From positions 248,001 to 312,000 of the forward strand of contig JABYQN010000015.1 in NCBI GenBank assembly GCA_022606135.1: DNA of 64,000 nt. The letters are read 5' to 3'. Below, in pieces: positions 10,955 through 21,407 of this stretch. Within the stretch, counting starts at the first letter, position 1; each line of letters starts with the position of its first letter. The position numbers were made by a program, and so were the translations under genes. Source of the DNA: Fomes fomentarius (lineage: Eukaryota; Basidiomycota; Agaricomycetes; Polyporales; Polyporaceae). Under the pieces are notes generated by a model. That model did no database searches, was not told the origin of the DNA, and was given only the letters and a program-made list of their open reading frames with translations.

Positions 10955-11236
10955 GCTTCCAGCGCTCCCCAGTCGACCGTCTACGTTGCAAAGTCGTCGT
11001 CTGCGTCGTCGAGGTCTGCGTGGTCTGTCACGCTCGCGAACACGGATGTGCCGGCATCGACGTCTAGCCCGGATGGGCTGACCTACTCGCCATTTGACAG
11101 CCCGCGGGAGGATTGCTTGGGGTTCGAGAGCGGGTGCAGTGACTTCAAGCAGAACCCGTTTAACCGCAGGGGTTCTGCAACAAATGCTTCAAGCTGCATT
11201 ATTATTTGTCTGGATCTCCCTCGTGACCATAGGTGA
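10955..11236 (+). pseudogene. Duplicated C-terminal fragment of the BAR-SH3 gene
   Basis: This region repeats BAR-SH3 6520-6790: the encoded ANTDVPASTSSPDGLTYSPF matches ANTGVPASTSGPDGLTYSPF of the parent. A short loss near AACCCGTTTAACCGC breaks the final Cys-rich motif, so the CNNCFKLH ending is lost. It begins immediately after sequence belonging to the 3' end of the BTB gene, and the frame is open across the join. No SH3 or BAR part is present. It marks the left edge of copy 2 of the tandem duplication. Confidence 0.85.
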
Positions 11237-11512
11237 TATGTGCTGGCTTCCTTGGTTTCTCCCGTCGCATCTGACCCGACCCTTGTACTATCTAACCCTC
11301 ATCTCACACCGACCATACACATATCCCTTGCATCTGCATCCTCACGAACGCAGGCGCTTACTGTAGTCGCTCCATTGATCCTCACTCTTGGCTTGTGGTT
11401 GTGAGTGTCTGACATCGGATGTTTTGCTGATTCAGAATATACACCTGTTCACCCGATCTTTACGCGCAGTTTTTTTTTACTTCGTGGCTTTGCATGGCCA
11501 TCATCTCCTCTC
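11237..11512. other. Spacer between BAR-SH3 fragment and P450
   Basis: No gene is supported. The region is homologous to the BAR-SH3 3' flank (6783-7172) and includes a T9 run at 11471-11478 on the plus strand. Confidence 0.5.
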
Positions 11513-13787
11513 TCACACCGTCAGCTGGGATATGGCGACCGCGACCTTTTCCGAACGCGGTACGATCCTGCACTCGAAATGCTTTGGTTGACTGCAAGCA
11601 TGCCATCAGGGTCAAGCCGAGGCTCAAAAACCGTATCTATGGCGCTGCATTCACTGACCTCGTGAATCCCGGCTTGAAGGCGGCCGGAGGTGTGTACTCG
11701 TTCCCTGCTGCGTCTACAGGCTTGCGGATGTCGAACGCCGCGATGATTCTCGCGAGCGCAAGCCAGACACTCCCGTCGGCAAACGCTTGGCCCGGACAAA
11801 CCCTATTGGACAGATCAACAGGCCGTGTCAAAAAGACTCTCGGACACAGACGTCGTAGCGTCAACGTGCAGAGCTCACCTGCGTCCGAATCCAAAGACGA
11901 AACTGCTTGGGAGCTCTTTGGCATCCATTAGCTTGGCTTCGCGGAGATGACGCTCCGGGATGAACTCTTCGGGATCGGGGAAGTGGTCCGTGTTGCGGGT
12001 CATAGCCCTAGGTGAATAGGTTCCAGGTTAACGAGGTTTTATACGTCATGGTGCAAGGGAGGACACTACCAAATGTTGGGCATGATCATACATCCTGCTG
12101 GGATGTCGTATCCACGGTACTCGTCGTCCGACATGACACGATGGGGAATAGCTGTCCACTCTCTGTGAGCATGAACTACGAGTTGCATGAACATGGACCT
12201 AGGCTTTCGAACATAGAGGAAGACCAGGATTCCAACTGTAGACATTGCGCTCGTGAACGAGAGGAACGAAAGGGCTATGGACGATGCTGCCCTCACCGGT
12301 AGAGTTCTTCAAGCACTGCATTAAGGTAAGGCAGCGATTCGCGGTCCCCGAAGTCGGGAAGGCGATCGGGACCAACCACTCTGTCCAGCTCTTCCTGTGC
12401 TTTCTGGACTACGCCTGGATTGCGGACCATCGCCAGCATGAAGGATGTCAGTGTTCCGTAAGTCTGGAATCTGCGTATCGAGAAACGCGTAACAGGAGAC
12501 AACTTGTTCTACGTACAGTTTCCATACCAGCTATGGAAGGGACACCAGAAGCTCTCATGAGTGAACGTAATGCGAAAGCAGGAATGTCAACGAACCACCA
12601 TAGATACTAACGCCGATATACTGGATATCTTCCAGTTCTTCCGGAGTGGGGTTGCCCTGGTGGGCTTCGAGCAGCGACGCAGTGATAGACGGTGCTGCTT
12701 CGCCTGCTGCCTGAATGGATACACGTGCTAGTCGTCAGGGTCTCTCAAACTTGAAGGGAAGACTAAGATATACTTGCCATTGCGTCTATGACCATCTTCA
12801 ACGCAGTCTCGCGCCAGGTATGGAGGCAAGAGCGCACCTCAGCCGCACGTCTCTTGAACCCAGCTCCTGGCATCCACGTGGGCATGTGCCTCACTGAAGA
12901 AGGTCATCAATTCGTGTTTTGCATGACAGAAGTAAAACAGGACTTACAGACAGGGAAGAAGTCCACCAGCATCGAACCAGGACTTCCGCCGTCGTTTGTC
13001 GCATTGATCCAGTGCTCTGCAAGCTGCACGAGCTCGTCATCCATAGAAGTCAGTCGTCGGCCATACGTGATCTCTAGCAGTGTCGCAGCGACGTATCTTA
13101 CCAGGAACACGATGCACATGTCAATTTTACAAACCAGGAAAGCCAGTCTTACGAGACCATACCTGTAAAGGTGCTCTAAGAACGCTTCAGGGGTGTCGAG
13201 GAGGTTACGGAGTAGTATATGGGCTTCTCGGACTTTAATCGGTCGATACCGCTGCAATGCGGACTTGCTGCCAACACCGTCGTGCATCAATTTGCGATGT
13301 TTCCGGAAACGGTCACCGTAAGGCATGGCAGCGATCGACAAGTCATGTCCGAGCCTAAATCCCAGAGCGATAGATCAGCGAGTTGAGCTCATACACAAGG
13401 GAGGACACCTGCAATTCCGAGAGAAGAACCAAGCGAGGCCGGTCCGAGTATTTCGCACTGCGCTTGTCTAGCAGATCTCTCGCACCCTCGAGGGAGTTGA
13501 GCACGACGGTGGGAGTCCGAAAGAGCCTAAAGTAGATCATAACCCCTGTACGAACGCATCATGGTTCGTCGTCGCTGCATGAGAATCCCTCAGAGAGCAA
13601 ACGTACCGTAAGTCTTGCCCCATGCCAGAAACGTTTTATGTTGATACTCCAGCGTGAGATGGTGCACACTCCCCAAGATGGGGAGAGCGCTCGGGCCTGG
13701 TGGAAGCTTCGACGTGCGCTTCCCAAGCCATCGACGAAGAAGTCCACAAAGGATGAGGGTGCACGTAAAAGCAACAGCTTTATACAT
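11513..13787 (-). CDS. Cytochrome P450 monooxygenase
   Basis: Twelve exons are proposed: 13607-13787, 13395-13545, 13163-13354, 12948-13096, 12778-12893, 12599-12710, 12517-12530, 12297-12463, 12070-12198, 11879-12007, 11659-11802, 11513-11591. The sum is 1563 bases, 520 residues, the usual fungal P450 size. There is an N-terminal membrane anchor (AVAFTCTLILCGLL), a Pro hinge KLPPGPSALPILG, the C-helix MPYGDRFRKHRK, ExxR at about 358-361 (EELYR), the PERH block and the heme loop FGFGRRVCPG with Cys about 449. Microsomal P450s use NADPH-P450 reductase to oxidise small hydrophobic substrates; the substrate is unknown. Three points are uncertain: intron 2 keeps frame only if it is 40 bases long; intron 5 has a GC donor (ATG|GCAAGT); and the start of exon 9 could differ. 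Exon 7 is 14 bases. It lies convergent to the BAR-SH3 fragment. Confidence 0.88.
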
Positions 13788-13844
13788 AGACGCAGTGTTG
13801 AAGGGGAGAGGGGGGTCTCAGCGTAATAGCCAGGGCTACGGAGC

Positions 13845-13851
13845 ATATATA
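13845..13851 (-). promoter_or_regulatory. TATA-like box of the P450 gene
   Basis: A TATATAT stretch lies about 58 bases upstream of the P450 start codon on the minus strand, within CCTATATATGCTCC. Spacing is right for a short 5' UTR. Confidence 0.5.
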
Positions 13852-14777
13852 GGATGCCCAGGAGGCGCTGCCGAACTGTGACCAAAGCCTCAGTATCACC
13901 GCGAACCAGCGGCGACAAGACTTCCTCCCCCGGATGTCAAGCAAATACATCCGAAGTCAAAATCGTGTCAGATAGGAAGACGCCCTAAAGATGGAACAGA
14001 AGAGTCTAAACCACCCAGTCAGGCATCCCCTCAGACGCACTAATGAGACTTGTGACCATGACGCCTTTGTTCAGAAGGATATGTTTGGAGGTGTACGGTT
14101 TAGCCTGCAGGCGCTGAAGCGCCGAAATTATGAGAAGAGCTGTAAATGTCGTGCTGTCAGGGATGCTGATTTTTGACTTGAGAACGTGCACCCCACCGCA
14201 ACACACAATCTATTCCTGGTATCAGGGTGGAGTCCACTAATAGTGAGAACGGAACCGTGAAACTCAAAGCAATGCACTTTCATTGACATGACACGCGCAA
14301 GACCAACACGTACCTGGAGTGAGCTCGGAGCTACCACAAGCTAGTGGCGTGATGAGTAGCGCAGGCTTGGTGAGGTCCGTATGAGAGCAACCGAGGTTCG
14401 GATCTTGAAGGCGGTATCCAAGGTGGGCGTTAGGGTGTGGGGTGTGAATTATTCGGTATGTATTGCAGGTTTTCGAGTGATTGCCATCGCAGTCTGCTGA
14501 CCCTGCCGGTTGGCAGAAACTTAGTGTCTCCTATGAATGTGCCTCTTCCCCGAGCGCCGACTCGGATCCCAGTACAAGAAGATAACCGCGGGTTATCTCA
14601 CGCTGTCACGATAGAAGCTGAAAACGCTCACTACACACAATGACATTCTCTTACATTCGCCTATATTTATCACCAGAATGGAAGCTCCGAGAGTATTATG
14701 CACGTGCGTTGACGTGACGTCGAAGGCGTAAAGTACACTACGACCGTGTTTGAGCTGCTGTTGGTGATCACTTGAGA
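13852..14777. other. P450 upstream region and duplicated spacer
   Basis: The first 250 bases are the P450 upstream region. From about 14100 the sequence is homologous to the left-copy spacer (7371-7860). No gene is supported. Confidence 0.5.
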
Positions 14778-14965
14778 AGTAATGAGAAGTTAATGATCAC
14801 GTACAACCTAAGAGTGTCATTGTAAGTCTCCACACCGACGTTCACGAGTATTCTGGATATCATACCTCGCTTTTTAGGGCAACTGAAATGTACGTACCTC
14901 CCCACCAATAACAGCACCATCGAGACTAGACCAGCCCGGTACGCGAGCGTTTCCACATCTTGATC
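14778..14965 (-). pseudogene. Remnant of the 3' end of the BTB(-) gene
   Basis: This matches 7760-8135, including GTACGTACCTCCCCA and CCAGCCCGGTA, which in copy 1 surround the last intron donor of the BTB(-) gene. The rest of that gene (BTB domain, helices) is missing from copy 2. Confidence 0.7.
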
Positions 14966-15690
14966 TACTCCATAGGCTACCCTGCAACTACGGTGAGTCC
15001 GGTTCTTGTGGTGTGACGATACTTGAGCCTAATTAGCTTGTAGTGAGTCCCTTCAACCACTTTGATGCCGTAAAGGTACCTACCAATGTCATGAATCAGT
15101 CATATATGTGTCACGAGGGGCTATGATTGCATCAGAAGCAATTGTCTCCGCCATAACATGGAAGAAGAAGACATACAAGTACATCAAACTTGCCATGATA
15201 GTTGGAGAGAGAGAGTCGCTACCTGAGATACTTCTCCGCAATGGTGAGTTGTATGCTTCGGAAGGATATTTGAAGATCTTGTCATCAGGTATGCACTGCT
15301 TCATGTGAGGACCCTGAGCACCAAAAAAGCAGCAATGGCAATTGATGAGCTGCGTACAGTGTTCCCGGCTTACTGACAGCCACTAGTTTTGCCTTAGACA
15401 TGCAATTTGGTGATAAAACGTTCGTGTTAGAAGGAAACATTGCCAAAGTCAGGGACGTGTATGCGCCCGTCTATCTACGCTCATAATTGTATCACTTACA
15501 TATAATTCACTCAAGGCTCACATCAGTCTTCATCTCTCAGTTCCTCCTCGTTCTCCTCCAAGCAGGTGCCCGGTGATCGAATTCGACTGAGACTAGTGGT
15601 CTGACTCCTTCAGATGGGCTACTTACAACCCAAGTGACGGTTCCTCCAGGCTCCAAGACGAAGAGTATTCCAGAGGAAGAAGCTGACATA
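14966..15690. other. Unassigned sequence in copy 2
   Basis: In copy 1 this position is occupied by the BTB(-) gene body. Here about 700 bases have no recognisable counterpart in the window and no supported gene. They may be an insertion that replaced the gene. Confidence 0.45.
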
Positions 15691-15939
15691 GTATACTCAT
15701 AACGATCCCGTCACGACCGTGACGAGTCGGTTGGGTTGGCGGCTACGCGTGACGTCACAGCATGTTGCATCACGTTTCTTCTCGACGTTTTCACTCGCTG
15801 CCTCTTGACTTGCATTGTATCTATCCGACTCGACACTGCTTCGGGTTCTCATAAGGACTCGCTACGCCGCTTTATCTGACTCGCCCCCCTCGCTTTTGAA
15901 GCCCAGCAGGCGTTTCGCCAAGGCTCGACCGTGCAACCT

Positions 15940-16802
15940 ATGTCCAGTGCATGCACAACTAGGAAACGGTCTCGCACAGGCTCAGTGGATAGTCATGAGG
16001 GGCATGAGAGGGAAGGGGAGGCACTGCACTACAGTGGGGGCTGGAAGAGGGACGAGGAGCTCTGGCTGCAGCATGGGACGGTCATTCTCGTCGTGCGGTA
16101 TGTTGAATTTCGCGTTTACGCTGGACCCAGGACTCCTCGCAGCTCATTCACCTGTTTTGATGTGTCTGTTTACGCTCTGCGCATGCATGCGCACCCACGT
16201 AGGTGAACAAACTCAGCGATACTGACCGCTGAGGGCTGGGAAGCCATCTGCGTCGTCAATCTTGTGCGACTCATGGGAGATCCTCGATCCTCCCTAGGGT
16301 CTTTCTATCATGCATGAGCCTCGGGCCAGAGATCTTCTTTGATCTCAGGAGGCTCTGACGATAGCTGATTTCGGGACCTGCTTCAAGGTGAACAAGGATA
16401 TCGTCAAAGATACCATGGCTATCGTCCTGCGCACGTTTAAATCACCCATCTCTTCGAGTTGCAGCGACGCATCGCAGCTCGGGGAGATGTGAAACGTGCT
16501 CTGCGTCCCATTGGCTCGACATGTGCAGCTCGTACGAGAAGATGATCAGCGCGCGACATACGGACGAGTGTCGAAAGCTATGGAGCCGTTTGCCGGATCT
16601 ATTGTGGATTGAGGTTCCTGGGTGGGGTGAGCCTGCGCAGGTGAGTGGTATGCAGGGTCGGAGGGATGTACCCTCAGCTCTGCGACGCCTGTGGAAAGTA
16701 ACTTATTTCCTGTAGTATGACGAACGAAAGAAGGGAGAAGCGGATGATGGTGCGGAAGAAGCTGCGGAATGAGACGGGAAGTTTGGATGTTTGAGTTCGG
16801 CC
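15940..16802 (+). pseudogene. Decayed second copy of the BTB(+) gene
   Basis: The 5' UTR and start region are well kept (15780-15960 matches 9555-9720), and the protein begins MSSACTTRKRSRTGSVDSHE like its partner at 9700. After VILVVRYVEFRVYAG the frame is lost, and most of the BTB core and helical region is deleted or shifted. Parts of the C-terminus remain: KMISARHTDECRKLWSRL and LPDLLWIEVPGWGEPAQ, followed by a clean donor GTGAGT and a last exon reading YDERKKGEADDGAEEAAE then stop. That last exon probably shows the original ending of this BTB type. Confidence 0.85.
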
Positions 16803-17691
16803 ACGAGTGGTTCTCGCCTCGCGAGGAGCTAAGCGTTGCGTCTACAGCGGATTCCAGGACCTTACTGATAATTTGTCGGGGGTTTCAGAATGCTCTCGAC
16901 TAGACCATGTCCTACTCGGCGCCCGGTCTTCCCTGACCCATGGGCCTCCTTACATGATCTAGAAGATTTGGATCCCTACTGACGAGCACTATGTTCCCCG
17001 CTGACCTGAGGTATGTGTCCTATTCCAGTCTCGTTAAAGCTTGAGAGAGCATCTAATTGCAATCACGCAGATCATGAGCTCTACAATAAAGCTACTGTCA
17101 TACCTGCGCATGATGCATCGGGCTCGGACGCCAATAGTACTCACACTGTGAGCAGCATCTTATCTGTGAATTCCGGACTTGTTCTCAACTTGGCCGTGGT
17201 ACGGGTCATGTAAATTTAAATTTTGGAGTATCGCGTCTCTGCAGTGAGCCGGGGTACGTTTTACGTGCCACATCTATAAAAGTCTATGCAGTGTGATGAC
17301 CGCAGTCTCCTGGACCTGTGCTGCAGCGACGATTGCTACCACGCCGCACCTACCACAGCAGCAGAAAAATTACCTACCTCAGCTCACCGCACGGTGTCAG
17401 CATGGTTCGGTAGCGACACCACCCGGAGTGATGCTGTCAGCTGCCGCAGTGATATTCACCGCGGCGAGCTGCCATGCTGTTGGCATGTGTACGGGTACGA
17501 CGAGCCTACATAGGCTGGAGGACTCGGACCCTGCGGCGGGATCATTCGTAAGTTCTCTGCAGGCGTAAAACGCAAGAGGGTCTTGATAATCACCCTGTGG
17601 ACCAAGGGCCCCCACATCGCAACTCCTTGGGACTTGGACTTGCATCTGCTAGTGAAGCGTAACTTCGACCAAACTTTCCTCTTTCGTTGGT
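16803..17691. other. Intergenic
   Basis: No gene, RNA or repeat is recognised. The right boundary of the tandem duplication lies at about 16802. An AT-rich palindromic patch (TAAATTTAAATTT) occurs at 17213-17225. Confidence 0.4.
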
Positions 17692-18790
17692 ATGGCCTCT
17701 CGACCTGACTCCGTGGGGATGTCGAAAACCCTTCGCCCCATGGCCATAGATGGTACGCCGCCGCTGGCTCGAGGAGGAGCTCCTCGTTCGCGTAGTTGGC
17801 GCCTTCCAGCAGGTCAGGCAACACGAAGTCGGACCGCGATCGCCGACATCGTAGGCGCCGAATGTCTGGATGTACGTACCTTATCCTCGACTCCGCACGC
17901 GAACCTATACTTGACCGTCTCTGCATAGGAAAACACGTGCAAGCAACATGAAGAACTCGACGATACATGGTCAACTCCCGTTGTCGACATCCCGAAACTC
18001 CGTGCTTTTCTGCGGGATAAACCGAACGTTCAGCATCTTCTTTTGTGCCTGGCCCCGGATCCCAAAGATTCAGAAGAGGATGCCGACCTCTTCAAAATGA
18101 CATTACACACTCGCGGACATCCTGTGGGGACATTCGACATCCCGACAGTCCAGGTTCTCTCCTGTCCGTTCACTCTTCTCACACAGGCTACTTCTCCTAT
18201 CAGCATCACCCACCTCGACGTCAGAAATGTCCCGGGGAAGCAAGCTATAGATAAGATCATCTCTCTTCTATGCACGCAGCTCATCAGCCTGCGCATCGCA
18301 CACCATGTCCACGACGAAGAAGGCCGGCTCTACCCAACGAACGACCACGCATGGAAACAATGTCCTCGGTTGAAGTACCTCTACATCCGCCACTGCGACT
18401 GGAATCACGATGTACGTCCACTGCAATCTTTCTCCTGGTCTCGTCACATTGATAGAGTTGCGCCGCCTGCAGGTGGCGCGCTATCTCAGCGATGAAGCTG
18501 CAGATGCATCCAACCTGCCGCCCGCGCTTGAGACGCTCGTCTGGGCTCCGGCGTGGGCTCGCGTGTACACGCACCACTTCTACCCCGACGGGAAGAGACG
18601 CTCAGACGTCCGACGCTTCGCGAAGAAGCTCCTTCGGGCGTCACGGTCGCTGAACACGGTCATATACGGATGGATGCATGGTCGATACTATACGTACTCA
18701 TTGGAAGGATCGGAATGGGGTGCAGAGTGTAGAGAGACATGGCTCGACTGGGGAGACGCAGAAGAGGAGGCGTGGAGGCATGTTTGTTAG
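17692..18790 (+). CDS. LRR/F-box-like protein lacking an F-box
   Basis: Three exons (17692-17871, 17929-18411, 18473-18790) join to 326 residues. The middle and end resemble the gene at 57270-58622: VPGKQAIDKIISLLCTQLIS then CPRLKYLYIRHCDWNHD against ELVGEHLVSLRI then CLKLKFLQIHDELAD, and both have LETLVWAPAW / LVTFVWSPPW. These are leucine-rich-repeat-like strands typical of fungal F-box substrate receptors. The first 60 residues, however, form a basic, low-complexity segment with no F-box. Either the true 5' exon lies elsewhere or the F-box has been lost. The start at 17692 is the ATG of the only open exon that splices in frame. A function as SCF substrate receptor would require the missing F-box, so none is claimed. 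Confidence 0.65.
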
Positions 18791-19608
18791 GTAGGAGATG
18801 ACAGTGACATGCGCAGTTGATTTGTGGATGAGTTGAAACGACGCCACATCTTGGGACTTATGCCGCATCTTCCGATAGAGAACCGCTAGTCCATAGGGTA
18901 GCTCTCTTCCCATTGGGATCGGCCATAGATTGGACAGTGACATTAGAAAGATGGCTTTCATCTCCAGATCACTTCGCGGGCAGTTGGCCGGCAGAGATGC
19001 CGCGTATTGAGTCCGCAAGACCAGTAGCTTCTATGTCAATGTTGGCAGTGCTGTCAGCTAGCGTTGATGGCGGCAGGTATACACCCTTTCGCAGCACACC
19101 CTCCGCATGATATACAGAATATTGAATGAGCACCTTGAACGGCGATGGGCTGCTGCGTACTTACAGGTACCCGCATTTTTAGCCATGGGCTAGGTCGACT
19201 AATGAGATCGCTATGATTGATCGTTGAACAAGCACATTTGTATCATTTGTCTTTTCATCTGCGACGCACAGTTGTGAAGCCTTCTCCGCCGAAGACCAGC
19301 CTTGCCTCCCACGACCACGCCTTTCGATGGACTGTTGCGGTCCGTGTATCTGACCTCTGCATCGCCTTCACCAACGTGTGCAGTGGTTTTGTCCCAAGTT
19401 GACTTGCGATGAATATCGGTGGAGCTTCATCGCATACTGTGTACACACTACACTGCCCAAGATGTCCCGTTGGGAAAGCCATCGGATATCTCGGGTCTTA
19501 ACTTTCCCTGCATCTTTTGTCCCCGCCTTTGTACTATAAGCGCTTGAGGGAAAGTTTAAGACCGCCCGGAAAGATCCCATGGCTTTCACGAGGCGGATTG
19601 CCTGGTCA
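18791..19608. other. Intergenic
   Basis: About 800 bases with no supported gene. Only short unconserved open frames occur on both strands. Confidence 0.4.
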
Positions 19609-19611
19609 TGC

Positions 19612-19945
19612 CACACCATGCAGGACCTCGTACTGCACCAGTCGATAGGCGGGTTATGGGCGGAGCGTAGAGTTTACCTATCGGCCAGATATAATTTCAG
19701 TATAACATGGGTTACTAGTTATACTATAACCCAACTGTTGCGCGACTATCGACTTGGGCGTCTCTGGCACGTACTACAGAGCCTGTTTGCGGACATAGTT
19801 CCGGACGAAAGCCGTGCGATTGTCGTGTTATATATTAATTGTAAACCTATGTTATACTCAAATGATATCTGTCCCATAGGTAAACTCTACGCTCCGCCCA
19901 TAACCCGCCTATCGACTGGTGCAGTACGGGGTCCTGCATGGTGTG
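19612..19945. mobile_element. Foldback MITE-like element with ~105-base inverted repeats
   Basis: The left arm from 19612 (CACACCATGCAGGACC...) is repeated as reverse complement ending at 19945. The outer 68 bases differ at one position, and weaker pairing continues to about 19715. Only about 120 bases in the middle are unpaired and no protein is encoded. The element is flanked by the 3-base direct repeat TGC (19609-19611 and 19946-19948). Ends beginning CACAC with a 3-base duplication recall CACTA-type DNA transposons, but this is a guess. The element must be moved by a transposase encoded elsewhere. It sits about 160 bases upstream of the membrane-protein gene at 20103 and could affect its promoter. 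Confidence 0.85.
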
Positions 19946-20037
19946 TGCACGCAGTGACACCGCATGATCAAGCGGGGTCCGAACTTGGACAGCCCAGTTA
20001 AGGTTCAGGTTGGCGCCGTGGTGTTACAACGGTGGCA

Positions 20038-20045
20038 TATATAAA
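20038..20045 (+). promoter_or_regulatory. TATA box of membrane-protein gene 20103
   Basis: TATATAAA lies 57 bases upstream of the ATG at 20103. It is a strong match and well placed for a short leader. Confidence 0.65.
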
Positions 20046-20102
20046 GAGCCCGGTGCCCTTGCCCCACAGGACACTGACCATCGGGCTTTCTTTCCCTACG
20101 CT

Positions 20103-21407
20103 ATGTCTCAGCTAGAAACCCATCTTGATGACTATGGCGTCCGTCATTTCAACCATACATTATAGCTAATGCTGATCTCCGACCACTGTAGGTTATGGTA
20201 GAGCGTGACTTGTTGCGTTCCCGCATCGTGGCGCTCTTCCTGCAGTCAGCTCTATGGGGCGTCTTCGCTGTGACGTATTTGCTTGGGGCTGGCGGTCTAC
20301 TATCCAGGGATCAACCAGGAACTCTCGTGAAGCGGAATCGGAGTCTTCTACTTGCAAACACCGCAATGTTCGTTCTTGCTACAGTGGTCAGTTTATATCA
20401 TGAGGTCGAGACGCGTCACTGATTTTCCCAGCACGTCATCCTAGCTGTTTATGTTGCCGTGTATGGCTTCGTCGAGCATGGAGACACTCGTGATTCTATC
20501 TACAACTCTCTTGATTTGACGCTCCGGGCTGTCTCAGGCAAGGTGGACATCGCTCAATACTATATATACGTCACCCAGGTGTTGATCGGTGATACCTTCA
20601 TGGTAAGTCTGCCTTTGGCACTCTGATGACTCCTTGTTTGTGTTCGTTTGTTTAACCGTCAAGCAGGTGTATCGTATGTCGGTGGTCTGGAGCGGACGGC
20701 GCAAGGTGATCATTGTGCCTATCGTTCTATTCACTATCGACATCAGTGAGTATCTTCTGGCCAATCTCACCATCATCGCTCATTGATTCATTTGTTTCTT
20801 CAGTCGTCGGTTACAGCAACTGGCTGGGCTCCGGTAACCTGTTTCAGGCAGTTGCATTCTATGCTTTCTCGTTCTTCACGAACATGGTTGCTAGTAGTAC
20901 GTTCTACTGTCTCTGTTCCATCTCACTCTACCATGCCACACTTTACTCATCATCCCTCCCAGCTCTGATAATGTGGCGCGTCCTGCGTACGACTCAAGAG
21001 ACTCATTGGCACTGGCACTCCCGCACATGGTTCAACCTCATTTCATATCGGCGTGTCCTCGAGGCGCTGATTCAGTCAGCTGCAGTGTACTCCTTCGCTT
21101 CCATCGCCCTCGTCATCACTTCCTTTCTCAGTCCAAATGTTGCCTATCATGCGTGTCTCTCCGTCTTCTCCCCATTCATTGTAAGTCTCTGGACTTTCTC
21201 CTTACTGAGTGACTTGTCTAATCGAAGCGCTGTTTGTTATGCTTCCAGGGCGTCGTCTTCTCCCTCATCGTAATCCAGGTTGCGCGGAACTCGATCGTGT
21301 CAAACTCTGCCAACTCGACCATGCAGCTATCGGACTCCAGAAAGACTCCGCCCAGGACGTATATGGACACGACGAGGAACACTTCTGGCGAGATGTCCTT
21401 TGCATAG
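20103..21407 (+). CDS. Multi-pass (7TM-like) membrane protein, family member 1
   Basis: Seven exons (20103-20138, 20192-20386, 20432-20602, 20667-20745, 20804-20896, 20963-21180, 21249-21407) give 316 residues. About seven hydrophobic segments are visible, including SALWGVFAVTYLLGA, LLLANTAMFVLATV, YYIYVTQVLIGDTFMVY, VIIVPIVLFTIDIVVGY, SFFTNMVAST and ASIALVITSF. The C-terminal tail after VVFSLIVIQVA is short and hydrophilic. Family marks are ANT.MF.LATV at the end of exon 2, VTQ.LIGD.FM at the end of exon 3 and S..VLEALIQSAAVYS in exon 6. I do not recognise a named domain. The topology is that of a fungal integral membrane protein, perhaps a receptor-like one. Members at 51205, 54695 and 59245 share exon boundaries with it. 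The foldback element and a good TATA box lie just upstream. Confidence 0.85.

Larger units (their letters stand above)
6520..16802. repeat. Tandem segmental duplication (copy 1 6520-10954, copy 2 10955-16802)
   Basis: The blocks align in the same order and orientation. The BAR-SH3 tail plus 3' flank and P450 tail (6520-7370) match 10955-11690. The spacer 7371-8110 matches about 14100-14965. The BTB(+) gene with its upstream region (9485-10954) matches about 15700-16802. Copy 2 alone has the P450 body (11690-13900) and copy 1 alone has the BTB(-) body. The original unit was therefore probably BAR-SH3 tail, P450 (-), BTB (-), BTB (+), followed by loss of different genes from each copy. Copy 2 ends just after the BTB(+) 3' end. 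Divergence is visible by eye but alignments are clear; identity was not calculated. Confidence 0.85.

Noticed and set aside
17456..17974. 172-codon minus-strand open frame
   Set aside because: It lies opposite the first exon of the LRR gene, has a low-complexity composition and shows no conserved motif.
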